Positions 33,048 through 44,944 of a DNA stretch of 64,000 nucleotides are shown here, piece after piece. The translations under genes and the position numbers were made by a program. The stretch is from Portulaca oleracea. Lineage: Eukaryota; Streptophyta; Magnoliopsida; Caryophyllales; Portulacaceae. Below the pieces are notes generated by a model. That model was not told where the DNA came from. It worked only from the letters and a program-made list of their open reading frames with translations, and made no database searches. Position 1 is the first letter of the stretch. Each line of letters starts with the position of its first letter. Location: contig CM055875.1 of NCBI GenBank assembly GCA_029582165.1, forward strand, positions 24,311,144 through 24,375,143. The letters are read 5' to 3'.

Positions 33048-33991
33048 TATTATAATCCTAGAGGACCTTGGGAGACCAGGCACAAGGATCTCAGCAGACT
33101 CAGGCTCAAGGACCTTGGCAGACTTAATGTTAAGGACATTAAGCTTAAGGACATTAGCAACTGGAACGGTTTTGAATGAAAGTCAAAATTCGAATATTAT
33201 GGGCATATAATCTGGATATCTTAGAGTGATACTTTCCTGATTGCTTTGACAGATTTGTTACCTCCTTCCATCATATCAAAATCAATATATTAATCTAATA
33301 ATATGTTTACTAATTATTGGTATATCTCTCTTGGAAGGTATCAAACCATTTAAGGAAGGCTTGATCGCTGTAATTCCATCAACTATTATATGGCATCTTA
33401 TTTCCAACAAGAAATCAATCAGAATCGATTTTGTGAAGATCTTCAACGACATCTTGCCAATTTAAGGGTCCTTCCAAAGCCTTACAAAGTCCAACTTTCA
33501 CCTCACCCTTTGGGTTTAAAAAGAGGACGAAGATAGAGAAGAAAAATGAAGGAAACACTGCACTCGACAGAGGAGATGCATTGTTATTCCACATCCTTTA
33601 GTCTATTGTTGGCCAAGGGTGTTGCCTTTATTGAGTTGTAGATTGAGAAGGGCGTACCTTCTTGATTGAGTTTTTTGTAAGCTTACCTTCGAGCTACATA
33701 AGGGAGCCAAGAATGAGAATCTAGTAGTACTTTTTAAGTGAACAAGAAGTGAAGTGGTTTGAAAGCCTAAGTGAAGAGAAGCTTAGACCCGATGACGTAG
33801 TCCTATTTGGACTGGTGAACATTGGCTAAATTCCCGTGTATTATCTTCTTTTATTTTCGTCATTTACATTTAATTTTTATACCTTTTCCTTGGCTATGAC
33901 AAGTACCTTGACTTACTTGTGTGTTAAGTTTTGTAGCCTTGACTTAATTTTAGCCAGTCACCTCAATCAAACCCCTTCAAGGGTTCTTTCA
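33048..33991 (+). repeat. Copia-like LTR followed by a primer site
   Basis: 944 bp, alignable along its length with 40548-41648, sharing ATGAAAGTCAAAATTCGAA, TCTTCAACGACATCTTGCC and the end CCCCTTCAAGGGTTCTTTCA. It is preceded by a polypurine tract and followed by an initiator-Met primer site, so it serves as both a 3' and a 5' LTR in the present arrangement. Confidence 0.72.
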
Positions 33992-33993
33992 AG

Positions 33994-34005
33994 TGGTATC
34001 AGAGT
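33994..34005 (+). other. Primer binding site, initiator Met tRNA
   Basis: TGGTATCAGAGT differs from the standard TGGTATCAGAGC only at the last base and is two bases after the LTR end. Confidence 0.75.
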
Positions 34006-34050
34006 AGGTCCATCGTTGAAGACTTAATCGCCTTGTGGAAACGACCTCGG

Positions 34051-36310
34051 GATATTGAATTGTAACGTCGTGGAAATTAATTCTAACCTTAACAGTCAAA
34101 GTCAAACGTTGACTAACATTAACATTGGAAATCTCATTTTTTTTCTTTTTAATTGGGCGTTACTGTTGTATCCCCGAAGGAATACAAGGCAAGAAATAAA
34201 AACTAACAACTAATCATTTTTAACTCAACTTAATAAACAAAAGAAACATGAAATTCGAGAGACAACACAAACTAATCATTACTAACTTCAAAGCTAAAAC
34301 ATAAACTAAACTTTATTCATAAAACTTCTAACTTCAATATATCGTCCTCACTTCTAGTTCTCGTTCCCTTCACAGAATGCATCACCTAAAAACAAAACAT
34401 TTAAAACAAGAGATGGAACTCAATAATGTCTACCCCTAACTGTTAAAACTCTCTTATGTCTACTAAAACTCTCTTATTGACTCCAAGACCTAAAACACAC
34501 TCTAAGGGTCCTAGAAAATGGCCAACAATCAAAGTTGTCCAGATCTGACCTAGGTCGGGTAATTGGGTCATAACTCAAACTATACACCTCAAAAGCCCAA
34601 TCCATAAAATTTTTATGAAAGTTAACATCCTAGGCAACTACCAGACCGAACGGTAAGGTTAAAGCTCAACTACACAATTAATGGCGGGTGTTCGAACACG
34701 ACCTATCAAAACTATCCCAAAACCGATTTAATTTTATTTTGTATCTCAGATCTTAATTCTAATCAACTCCACTCAAGACACCCACATTGGCAACTAAAAA
34801 TCTAAGTAAGGTCAAAAGACACCTCCCTAATATCCTAACATAATCAAGGTCAACCCTAACAACTTAATTAACACAAATTGTCATGATAAACATATTAACT
34901 TCCAATTAACTCATAAGCCTAAAACTCCACCTAATAATAAAAATAAAAACTTTACATTAAACATCAAAACTCCATAAAAGCATAACAAAATAGCAAACCT
35001 TCTTAAGTAAAGAAAATCGGTAATACGTAATAATAATTTAATAATAATAAATACGAAAGTTTGAGACTTTAATACATATATTACATTATAAAACTTATGA
35101 AAGTAGGAAGGGGATTTAAAACACTCCTTTAAGTAATTTACAACATAATTTTACATATAAAACGGATATTTAATTCAAATAAATTATAAAATAAAACTAA
35201 ATTTACACGATTCACTTGTGCAAATGAAATTAAAAGAGATTAAACAGTGAACCTGCTTAGTAAATCAACCAACATGCATTATTACTTAAACATGATCACA
35301 CACCTAGACACAACCATACTGACGTTAAAACTCGAATTTACTATCCAATGACTTAAATAACAAACAAATAATTACAACTAAAGAACCAATCTTTACCATT
35401 TAGAACTTTACATAGACACCACAATACGTAAATAGCAACGTGTTTAAATACAAGCAAAATAAACTACATATCACACCTCTGTATTTAAGACTTGTAGTTA
35501 ATGGTGCAAGCACACAACTTAACAATTAATTAACACAACTTAATCATAGCACCTAGCATGCATCCATAATTATCTACACAGCAACCTCAACCTACAAGTC
35601 ATACTTAACAACTTGAACATAATTAACACATAACAACCCTAATACACTAATCAAGCATGGAAAACACAATAATACCCATAATAATACAAAACTAGGTTAG
35701 GGTTTAGAGATAGTAGCAGTAGGGGCTGGCTGTGGGTAGCAGCTGGTGGTTCCCGGTGACAAAAAGGCGACAAACATGGTGGAGGAAGACAACGAGTCAT
35801 GCAATGGCGGCGTCAGGCGACGTTTGGATGGCGGTCGCGCACAATAGTAGCGAACCCGCTGCTTTCATGGATTCTGCACAGTGACAACGTGAGGAGGGGG
35901 CAGTGGTTGCCTAGGCGTTCAATGAAGGCGAGGGTGGCGGTGGTTCTCGCGGTGGCGTCCGACGGTGGCGGCTGTGGCAGGGCAGAGGCGGGATAGAGAG
36001 GAAGGGAGATTGTGCAATAGAGAAGAGAAGGGAGGAGGGAGAAGGCGGTGGTGAATGCGATTGGTAGACGGTTACAGCAGGGGCGGCAGCGACAGTGAGA
36101 GAGGGAGAGGGAGGAGAGTTAGAGAGGCTAGGGTTACGGTTTTGAGGGAGTTAGAGCTTATCACTATACCTTAAATGCCAAAAACCGTCCCAAAAAATTT
36201 TACTGTTCCAATGAACAGTAATTTGGTTACTGTTCCAATGAACAGTAAATAAAGGATATTTTGGTAAAAAAAAAAAGTTCATAGCCTAAAAGACTAAAAC
36301 TATCTGAAGG
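34051..36310. other. Non-coding stretch, possible minus-strand gypsy LTR or leader
   Basis: No protein motif. Around 35700-36150 the plus strand is purine-rich and GGCGG-rich. The minus strand reads like a plant leader (AACCCTAGCCTCTCTAAC, then GCCGCCACC-type repeats). A palindrome-like TTGTATCCCCGAAGGAATACAA occurs near 34166. This could be a worn LTR on the minus strand, but no second LTR or duplication was found. Confidence 0.3.
36200..36248. repeat. Two tandem hairpins TTACTGTTC-CAAT-GAACAGTAA
   Basis: Two perfect copies (36200-36221 and 36227-36248) of a 9-bp stem with a 4-base loop, separated by five bases. Confidence 0.9.
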
Positions 36311-36855
36311 CCATAAATCTGTTCTCCTGATTATTGTTCATCAATCAGCCCCTCTTTTTCTATCTCTTCTCTCCAGACCAAGAACAATCATGCATTCTCA
36401 TCTTTACTTTCAAGGTAGTACTTCTATCTTCCTTAATTTCAACCACATTCCCTTGCCCGATTTCATTTTCTCACTCTTTTTGATCATTTTTCGCTACCCT
36501 TTTGTTGATTTTAACCCCCATTTCTGATATTTGTTATGGGATTAATTGGGTTTTATTTTTGATTCTCTTGAAGTGTTGATCTTTTTGGGTGATTAGGTGT
36601 TGAGGTGTGTAACTGATAAGATCATGGAGAGAGCTTCAACTGGGGTTTGTATTTCTTAACTTTTCTTCTTTCTTGTTCGATTATAGGACTCGATTTTGTT
36701 TTAGTGTGTATGTTTTTGATCCTGCATGAAGTCTCATCAATAAAGGCCAGTGGAATCTTTGGTTGCATCAGTGTGTTAGTATGGGTTGCATGCATTAATT
36801 GAGAGTATGGTACTATGATATATATAATTTAATGATTTTGTAAACCTCAAATAGA
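36311..36855. other. Unassigned sequence with weak exon-like features
   Basis: A TTTTCAG/GTGTTGAGG-like acceptor is not perfect. A short ATGGAGAGAGCTTCAACTGG followed by GTTTGT near 36624 could be a small first exon, but no continuation was identified. Treated as unassigned. Confidence 0.2.
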
Positions 36856-37914
36856 GAGACCAAAGATGTTTTAGTAGCATCAACACACAGAAACCAACAC
36901 AGCAGACAGTCCCAGAAATAAGACAGACTGTTGCTGTTGTCTTACTCATGAAGTAGTTCTGCTCTTGTTTGCTAGACTAAGTCATTTTACTGCGCGCTGA
37001 TGCTGTGTCTTCTTGGAGCTCAGGTGTTTGCCATAATCAGTTCAATGGGTGAGGTTTTTGACAAGTTTGGAAGTAAAGGTTGTTAGCTTCTTTGGTTTAG
37101 TGGCTGAAGGTAGCTCAGGTGTTTGTTCTGTTCTTCAATGTCTCGAAGATTGATCATGGCAGTGGGTGGAAATGCTTGCAAGATGTATCATGGCAGTGGG
37201 TTGTTGGCCATCTTTTGGCTATTGGGTGATCAATATGGGATACTTGTGAAGCAGAGATTTTGATTATCACAAGTGATTCAAAGATGTTGTGCTGAGACTG
37301 TGAATGTGCTTATGATCAACTATATTTCTCAGCTGATATCTCTCAAAGTGCTCCACTGGTACATGGTAGTGTTTCAGCAGTTGTTCGTTATCCTTAATGT
37401 GAGATGTAGGTTGTTGTATGGAGCTGTCAGTATAGTGCCATCGTTCTTGCTACTTAGTTATTTGGGTTCTGTTGGTGAGCTTCAATGATGGGTTTTTGGA
37501 GCTGCTGCTGCTACTGCTTTTAATGGAGAGGTGGGTGCAGTTCAGCTCGGGTGGTATTGGCTTTGTGCAGCAAATGCAGTTCGGGAGAATGTTGTTTCTT
37601 TTGGATCTTTGGTCTTTGTTTGAAGTCATGAAATGACTTGGAATTCTTGCACGACAACAACTCTTTGGTTGGAAGAAGTCATGATAAGTCTTAATTGTTC
37701 TTATGGATTTTGTCTTCAAGATCCTAATATTGTTCATTTTCATAGTATAGCAATGCTAAGTTGTATCACAGTTCTGGTTTACTTCCTGGGGGGTTGACTT
37801 CTTTTGGTTGTTTGGCACTCATCAAGAGTTGTATGCTCTTTTTGTGACTTTTGGCACATTCTTTAATTGAATAAAAGGGCATATCATATGCCCGCTACTT
37901 GTCAAAAAAAAAAA
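36856..37914 (+). mobile_element. Retroposed poly(A)-tailed insertion (LINE tail or processed transcript)
   Basis: A 14-bp direct duplication AAACCTCAAATAGA flanks it (36842-36855 and 37915-37928). The 3' end is a run of A (37904-37917) preceded by AATAAA near 37870. Such long duplications plus an A-tail are produced by LINE-type target-primed reverse transcription. The ~1.05-kb body has no recognised RT or other domain. It may be a 5'-truncated LINE 3' region or a processed copy of an unknown transcript. Confidence 0.75.
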
Positions 37915-37929
37915 AAACCTCAAATAGAT

Positions 37930-39309
37930 AAATTGAAAAAGGAAGAAATAAAATAAGATGATGAAGTTCTGAGCTTCAATCAAAATGGGTAGTTTGAGAT
38001 ATTCTTCAATGTTATCTATCAATGTAGAAATTATAATCTTTAGGTTTTAGGTATCATGGGTATGCTCTCTCAATTTCATGCATCAATTGAGTGGTTGATA
38101 TTAACAATTTATTGATTTTTGACATCTGCTTTCTTAATACAATTTTTTTTAAAAAAAAAAAAACAAGGCAGGGCAAGAGAAAAAAGTTTGATAAAATTCT
38201 GAGCTTCAATCAACTTGCCTTACTTGACAAATTTTTTAGAATAGCAACGGTTTGAATTAATTTCCCCTAAAAATCTATTTTTGGATGTAGGTAGTTAGAT
38301 CGAGGAAAGTCAGGTAGGCAATGTAAGTAAGGTTGTGTAAGTGTTGGTAAAAAGAATAATGTCCAATTAAAAAAGTAGGTCACATCAGTCACATCATTTA
38401 AATATATAAATTTTAAATATATTTTAAACCTTAAACCTTACATCCAAAAATGCATACTAAATTGTAATATTGTAGCCTCCTCATATGCAAAATTTACTTT
38501 ATGTTTGGTTATAATATGATATTGTGTTCACCATACACACTAGACTGTACTGTCAAATAAGATGGCGAGACGAGGGAAAGTCATGATAGAATCCACGTAA
38601 AAATGATGTATGACCTTTTGGCAAAGCTTTATTTTCTATGATTACTATGGTAGTCAGGCATTGTCTCACGTAAAAATGATGTATGACCTTTTGTCATGGT
38701 TTCTTTGGAGATTCACCGTGCTTTATCTATGAAAATTCTTAATATACTCTTAATATTTCCATAATCGCTTAATGTCACCTGTCGAATCTGTTTACGCTTC
38801 TCAACTCATGTAAGCTAATATTGTTCAATAAGTGCTAATCCCTTTGTCCATGTTTGACCTTCTCAATGGATAATTCTTGCCTTATTGGAGATCCTATACT
38901 TATTGCACTGTTACAGAGCAATTTTGGTTCACATAATGCCCCTCACAATTACTTCTGAAACTCCTGCTCTTTGATTCTGTCTTCTGTGAATGAGTTTGCT
39001 ATTTGAAAACTGTGATTATTTGCTTGGCTAAAACATAGAATTTTGTCCTCGAGCAGTATGTATTTGATGAGAATTGTTTGTATCTTGAATATTTTAACTT
39101 GATTGTTGAAATAAATATCAGTGTCATGGGACAAAGTTATTTTTGAGGACAAAGCAGAGGACAAAGCTGGTTGATTGTCTAAAGAAGAAAATTTGCAAGT
39201 TTGATGGACTGCAACTTTCTAGGAGTACATAGAAAATTTGGCAAAGCTTTATTTTCTTGTTCTGATTATGTTTATTTGTCTGATCGAATAATCAACTTGA
39301 GCTATTAAT
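37930..39309. other. Unassigned intergenic sequence with short local duplications
   Basis: TTCTGAGCTTCAATCAA occurs twice (about 37967 and 38198), and CACGTAAAAATGATGTATGACC occurs at about 38596 and 38669. No gene recognised. Confidence 0.4.
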
Positions 39310-39317
39310 ATTTTATG

Positions 39318-39590
39318 TAGCGCTGGCAAAATTTCGTCCGACCCGAAAAACCGAGTCTGGACATGGATTTTTCGTCCAAATTTTGATATTGACCGAATTG
39401 ACCAAATATTCGGACATAAAATTTCTCTTTTTTCTATTGTCCGAACCCGATTTTTGCTTCGTCCGAATTTTCTGACCCGGTTCGACGTGAAATAAAACCG
39501 GGTCTGGACATGAATTTCTCATCCGAATTTTTACAATGTCCAAATTTGTCCGACTCGAATTTACCCGGACCCGAATTTTCGCCAGCGCTA
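39318..39590. mobile_element. Small hAT-type MITE, 273 bp, perfect 8-bp duplication
   Basis: ATTTTATG occurs at 39310-39317 and 39591-39598. Inverted ends read TAGCGCTGGCAAAA and TAGCGCTGGCGAAAA. The interior is composed of diverged CCGAATTTT/GTCCGACCCG motifs with no coding. The TAG...GGCAAAA terminus and 8-bp TSD fit hAT. Confidence 0.9.
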
Positions 39591-39599
39591 ATTTTATGT

Positions 39600-40204
39600 C
39601 AGTATGCATCCTCAAACTATTGAGAAGATGGTTCACTTGAGCTTGTGAATTGATTTTATTTGGGATTAATAGTTCTAATTGTTAGCAATGCTTTTCGTAT
39701 ATATAATTGTTAAAATATTCAAGTTAATCAAAGCTTTTACGTGAACAAATATGTTCGACTTAGAAATTGAAATAGTGTTAGAAGAAAATTCAAGCTCACA
39801 TGTTTACTTGCGCGCAACGCACGCAAATCCTTGCTAGTTCATATTAAACACTAAAAAGAACAAAATAAAATAACTTAAGTTAATTTTCTGCTGTAACTGC
39901 AATTAGTAAATAGGAAGCATAAATATTTTAAATTTTCTAACAAAATATTTGCCATCAATTAATACCATAAATAATCACGTAAATTCATACAATTATTATG
40001 CACATAAAATTTCCAAATTGTCCATACTATCATGCATACTCCCATGAATAGAAAATTACTAAAATACCCTTGTTAGTCCCTCAATGGTCCTACAAGCTCA
40101 AGTGTTATCATAAATAATCGCCGATAAAATCTCAAAATTTAAAGGAGTCAACTTAAGTAGCTAACGACATGACGGTCAACGCATTTGAATTTTTCGGGAT
40201 TTTA
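39600..40204. other. Unassigned AT-rich sequence
   Basis: No gene or repeat boundary recognised. Confidence 0.5.
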
Positions 40205-40547
40205 TATGTATAAACAAGTCCAGGACGTTCAATCATCAAGGAGATTGACACAGTCAGCAGTGAGGACATTAGTCGAGAAAGAATTGAGCATAGTTCCTAG
40301 TTATGTCCATCTTGCACAGATTGAAAGGTATGTTATCTATACACCCTTCGTGGACTTTATTTATGCATGACATGAATTGACAGGGAGAACCCTCTCTTAG
40401 TTCTAATGAGTTTACTAAGTTATTACAAGACATGAGAAATGGTTCATACATTAAGGGGGAGCTTCCTATAGACCTTTTGATAAAAGTAAAAAAGTGGGAG
40501 AAATATCATGCTATAATTGAATTTTGCCTCTCATCGAAAAGGGAGAT
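40205..40547 (+). repeat. 3' internal end of a copia-like element with polypurine tract
   Basis: Homologous to 32755-33047; ends AAAAGGGAGATT before the LTR. The identity of the lost coding region cannot be read. Confidence 0.6.
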
Positions 40548-41648
40548 TGTTTAAACGTCTCGAGGACCTTGGCAAACTAGGCGCAAGGAACTCAGCAAAC
40601 CCATGCTCAAAGACATTGGCAAGGTCAATCTCAAGGACCTTGGCAACTGGAACAGTTTTGAATGAAAGTCAAAATTCGAATATTATTGGCATATAATCTT
40701 GATATCTTAGAATGACACTATCTTTATTGTTTTGATAGATTTGTTACCTTCTTCCATGATATCAAAATCAATATCAAAATCCAATAATATGTTTACTAAT
40801 TATTGGCATATCTCTCTTGGAATGTTCCAAACCATTAAAGGAAAGCTTGATTGTTGTAATTCCACCAACTATCATGTGGCACCTTTTTTCCAGCAAGAAA
40901 TCAATGAGAAATCGATTTTGTGAAGATCTTCAACGACATCTTGCCAATTTAAGGGTCCTTCCAAAGCCTTACAAAGTCCAACTTTTACCTAACCCTTTGG
41001 GTATAAAAAGAGGACGAAGATATAGAAGAAAAATCAGGGAAACACTTCACTCCAAAAGAGAGACGCATTGTAATTCCACATCCTTTAGTCTCTTGTATCA
41101 TCAGGTCCTTTGGTCTGAAAGTATAATCTTGTAATGGGACTTGTAATTAAGTAAGTTTGGAAATTCACTTGGGCAGCCAAGTATTGTTAATGCTTATTGA
41201 GTTGTAGATCAAGAGTGTTTCCTTGATTTAGTTTTATATTAAGGGTGCTTCCTTGATTGAGTTGTAGACCAAGGGTGGTACCTTGATTGAGTTATAGATC
41301 GAGAAGGATGTGCCTTCTTGATTGAGTTTTTTAATAAGCTTTCCTTAGATGTATTTAAGGGAGCCGAGACTGAGGATCTAGTTGTACTTCTTAAGTGAAT
41401 AGGAAGTGAAATGGTTCGAAAGCCTAAGTGAAGAGACGTTTAGGTCCGGTGATATAACCCAATTTGGAAGGGTTAACATCGGCTAAATTCCCGTATATTA
41501 TCTTCTTTTATTTTCGTCATTTACATTTCGTTTTTATACCTTATCCTTGGCTATGCCAAATACCTTAACTGACTTGTGTGTTAAGTTTTGTAGTCTTGAC
41601 TTCATTTTAGCCAACCACCTCATTCAACCCCCTTCAAGGGTTCTTTCA
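40548..41648 (+). repeat. 3' LTR of the copia-like element
   Basis: 1101 bp, starts TGTTTAAACG and ends GGTTCTTTCA. It differs from 33048-33991 by many substitutions and by an extra internal part containing about four ~33-bp repeats of the type TTGATTGAGTTGTAGATCAAG (about 41195-41310). No primer site follows, so this is the outer end. Confidence 0.72.
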
Positions 41649-42519
41649 CATTTTATGAACAGATTGAGTTAATCTTAAGAAATTGGAACAAGTGGATGTT
41701 TACTTTTAAAGTTTTGTTAAATTATTCACAAAATGTACAAGGTAAAGGGAAGGTAATTACATAGTAGTTATTCCTAAAATGTACAAATAATCACTAAAGC
41801 ATTTTAAAAATGTAAATCGCGGCAAATGCTTTGTTCTGTGAAAGTTCAAGTTCGAAAGACACAAAAAATGTCCACACGCTTTTAACTTAAGTTGAAAATC
41901 TCACTCATTCATTTACCTACCTTAAAATCTAAGTCTATCACATCTATCCCCCTTCACCTTTCTCTACATTCTAATTCATCACTCTCATGTCCTGAGAATT
42001 TAGGGTTAAGGAAAAAATAGAGCAATCCAAAAAAAAAAAATCAAGAGAGAAGCCAACCTGCACTACCATCGAACAAGTTGGGCAAAAGAAGAAGGCATAA
42101 TTATAATAGACCAACACCACTAGTCTCTTAAAGTGAATATATCGACATCGTAAATCTTGTAGCTCAAACAAACACGCCTAGGATAGGAGGCTTAAACTCT
42201 ACCCATTTACCATCCTACCCCATGCCTACATTACCTATTTCCATCCCACCTTCACCATGTCTACACCTGTATATCCCTTTACCCCTTACATCATATCCCT
42301 ACCTACCATATATACCTGCATTAACCATATCATCCACTACATCAAACCAATCACCGAAAAAGTCTTCATCTCCAACATTGTCATTCCTCTCATCTAAACC
42401 TAAACCAAAAAGTGTGTTGTGACTAACATCCAAGAAGTAGAGTGAAGATGGTACTCATAAAAATAGAAGCGATAAAAGGAAACGAGCAAAAAAAATGATT
42501 AAAAAAAGCAAAAGAAAAA
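41649..42519. other. Unassigned intergenic sequence
   Basis: No gene recognised. A C/T/A-rich stretch at 42180-42420 gives a low-complexity frame without family resemblance. Confidence 0.45.
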
Positions 42520-42643
42520 AAGGAGTTCCTAGTTGGTCCACCAACGCGAATCGACATGAGTGGTGTGGCATTCATGTCCCTTATGCACTTTTATTTACGT
42601 ATGGGAAAACCTATATTGGGAGAGTAAACCCCATTTGGGTCGT
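42520..42643 (+). repeat. Older Athila-like internal fragment, left part
   Basis: ATGAGTGGTGTGGCATTCAT, CCCTTATGCAC and GAGAGTAAACCCCATTTGGG match the two-copy module inside the neighbouring Athila-like element (49480-49570 and 49625-49735). It lies outside the target duplication, so it belongs to an older copy that was the insertion target. It continues at 51782-51830. Confidence 0.7.
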
Positions 42644-43956
42644 TGTTCGGTCTCGTTTCAAGCTGAATTGATATCGTTAATAAAGGGTTTTGCTTGTTTT
42701 AGACTCCTAATTATCAGTTAGTTATGATGATTTTGTGTTTTTATAGGTTCGATCAAAGAATACAAGGAAAACAAGGCCAAATGCTAAAAAACTCATCTCC
42801 TAGATAGGTCGCGGGCGCTACACCAGGCGTGACACCCACGACCAAAGCAGCAAAGATAACCAAAAACTATGAAGCGCAGCGCTCGCTACCACAGGCTTCG
42901 CGCCCGCTAAAAGCTGGACAGAGGGTCGTTGCACCCGCGACCAACACAGTAGCACCCGCGAACACGGTCGGCAATTCAATGTAAGATTCTGGGAAATTTG
43001 TAGCACCTGCGACGACGATCGACAGTTTTTCGAGAAATCGTAGCGCATGCTATGTATGGTATCGCGCCCACTACAGCTGGGCAGAAAGTGGTCGCACCTA
43101 CGACAAACTTTGTAGCACCCGCGACACCCAAGAACAAGAATTGACGGAATATCTCTACCGCAAGTGTCGCGCCCCGACCATAGGCGTCGTACCCCCGACA
43201 GCAAGGATTTCCAGAAATAAAAAAAAAAAAAGCGCGGCGCTGCTTAAGGTTTGGGGGGAAATAGTTTGTTTTTCTCTTCCTAAATATTTCTTTATAAACA
43301 CTATTAGTCATACTGAGTTTTCATCATTATCTTTTAGTTTTAATGATAGTTTTAAACTTAGTTTTCTTTAGCCCTCGATTGTAATTCACTTTTTCTAAGA
43401 TTACTTAGTTTTAAAGTGAAAAATTCTTCAAGTTCTTGTTCCCTTTCGCTTTTTTTTTTTTATGATTTTGCTTAGTATTAGTCCACAAAAATTCCACCTC
43501 TTTAGTGAAGAGGAGGATTAAGGTTCCTCGAATTCTCCCTTTAGGTGAGGATTTGAGCAGTCTTAGTAATCCAAGTCACACTTTTTCTTGTTTGTCCGGG
43601 AGAAGATTCGTTATTCAAGATTCTAGATTAGTACAGCGCATTTCCAGGTTAATGCTTTCTGCATTAGATTCAATAATTGATTTAGTCTTATCATTCATCG
43701 CTAAAATTTACTTTCTTGAATATGCATTCGTTTTCTTGTTGAGTTTCTTGTTCTTCAGGTTAAGTTTTGTTTCTCAATTCATGTTTTCCTTAGTTTTTTT
43801 TGTTTTCACTTCATAATTAGTTTAGTTTAATTAATTTAATTATTTACTGCTTTTCAAATTTGAAATCCTTACCAAACTAATTACCTTAACCTAACACACC
43901 ATCCCTGTGGATTCGACAACCCCTACTTCTTAAACCCCAAATACCATAACCGAACA
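42644..43956 (+). repeat. 5' LTR of the Athila-like element
   Basis: 1313 bp. Contains a CpG-rich cluster of GTCGCRCCCGCGAC-type dyads (about 42805-43200), complementary in sense to those in the minus-strand element's LTRs. Confidence 0.93.
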
Positions 43957-43957
43957 A

Positions 43958-43976
43958 TGGCGCCATTGCCGAGGAT
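43958..43976 (+). other. Primer binding site, Asp tRNA type
   Basis: TGGCGCCATTGCCGAGGAT follows the 5' LTR after one base. It resembles the Athila Asp-tRNA site with two visible mismatches. Confidence 0.82.
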
Positions 43977-44077
43977 GGCATTATTTGGTAGATTAGGTTA
44001 TTGGTTTGTGTGTGAATAGTTTATTGCTTTCTTAGATTAGTTTTAAAAACCAAAAACAAACAAAAAAATTAAAAAAA

Positions 44078-44944
44078 TTGAGAAACCACGAAAAAAAACG
44101 TAGAACACAACAACCTGAGGTTTGGGTTCATAGTCCTGTTAGTAATAGATTGGTTAGGAAAGAAGAACCCTCAATAAAATCACCTAAGATGGTCGAGGAA
44201 GCACGTAAGGTGACTTTGAATGACCAGCGATACCCATCACATGACCCACCACCCTCATGTTTTGTACTACCTACCCTGCCTGCAGGAGTAACCTTTGACC
44301 CTAGGCAGTACCACACCCATAACCTACCACTCTTCATGGGTACTGGGTTAGGACTCATATGGACCGCGGAGTACAAAGAATATCATAGCATGGTGACTCC
44401 CGCTAGAGTTCCATTAGATTATGTGCTTTTAAAATACTTACCTATTGCTGTGAGGGATGCTGCTAAGCGGTGGATGTACAGCATCAAGCCCTGATCCATT
44501 AATTCTTAGGACGGTTTGCTAAAAGTTTTCATGAAACGATATTTTCCAAACTCCTTAGATGTCCAATTAAGAAACTCAATTTTGAAATTTAGATAGGACG
44601 TCGGAGAACCTTACTGGAAAGCTTTTGAAAGATTTAAAAATTTACTGTCCCAATTCCCTCACCATGGTTTTGACTTAGTAAGACTGTGTCAAATCATGTA
44701 TGAGGGTGTCGACCAGAACATTAAGGTTACACTAGAGTCAATGTGTCAGGGGGTTTCATGGATAAAACTGCTGATGAGACTTGGGATTTGCTAGAGACCA
44801 TGTCTGAAAGAGAAATGCTATGGGTAACAACTAGAGATGAGTCCTTAGGTGCCCAACTATCCAATGTTAGGGGGGTGTACATGTTGTGAGTGAGAGTACA
44901 AACTATGAGGCAAGGTTTGCTTCCCTTGAGAATATGATTAAAAC
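44078..44944 (+). pseudogene. gag of the Athila-like element
   Basis: The first 138 codons include the capsid start FVLPTLPAGVTFDPRQ and end in YLPIAVRDAAKRWMYS. After a stop, decayed sequence still reads KRYFPNSLDVQLRNSI and WKAFERFKNLLSQFPHHGF, which are conserved Athila gag blocks. Several stops and frame changes follow before protease. Because the conserved blocks keep their order and spacing, this was a normal gag before decay. Confidence 0.82.

Noticed and set aside
36600..36660. Possible small first exon ATGGAGAGAGCTTCAACTGG
   Set aside because: No following exon or homologous protein could be recognised; kept only as a weak note.
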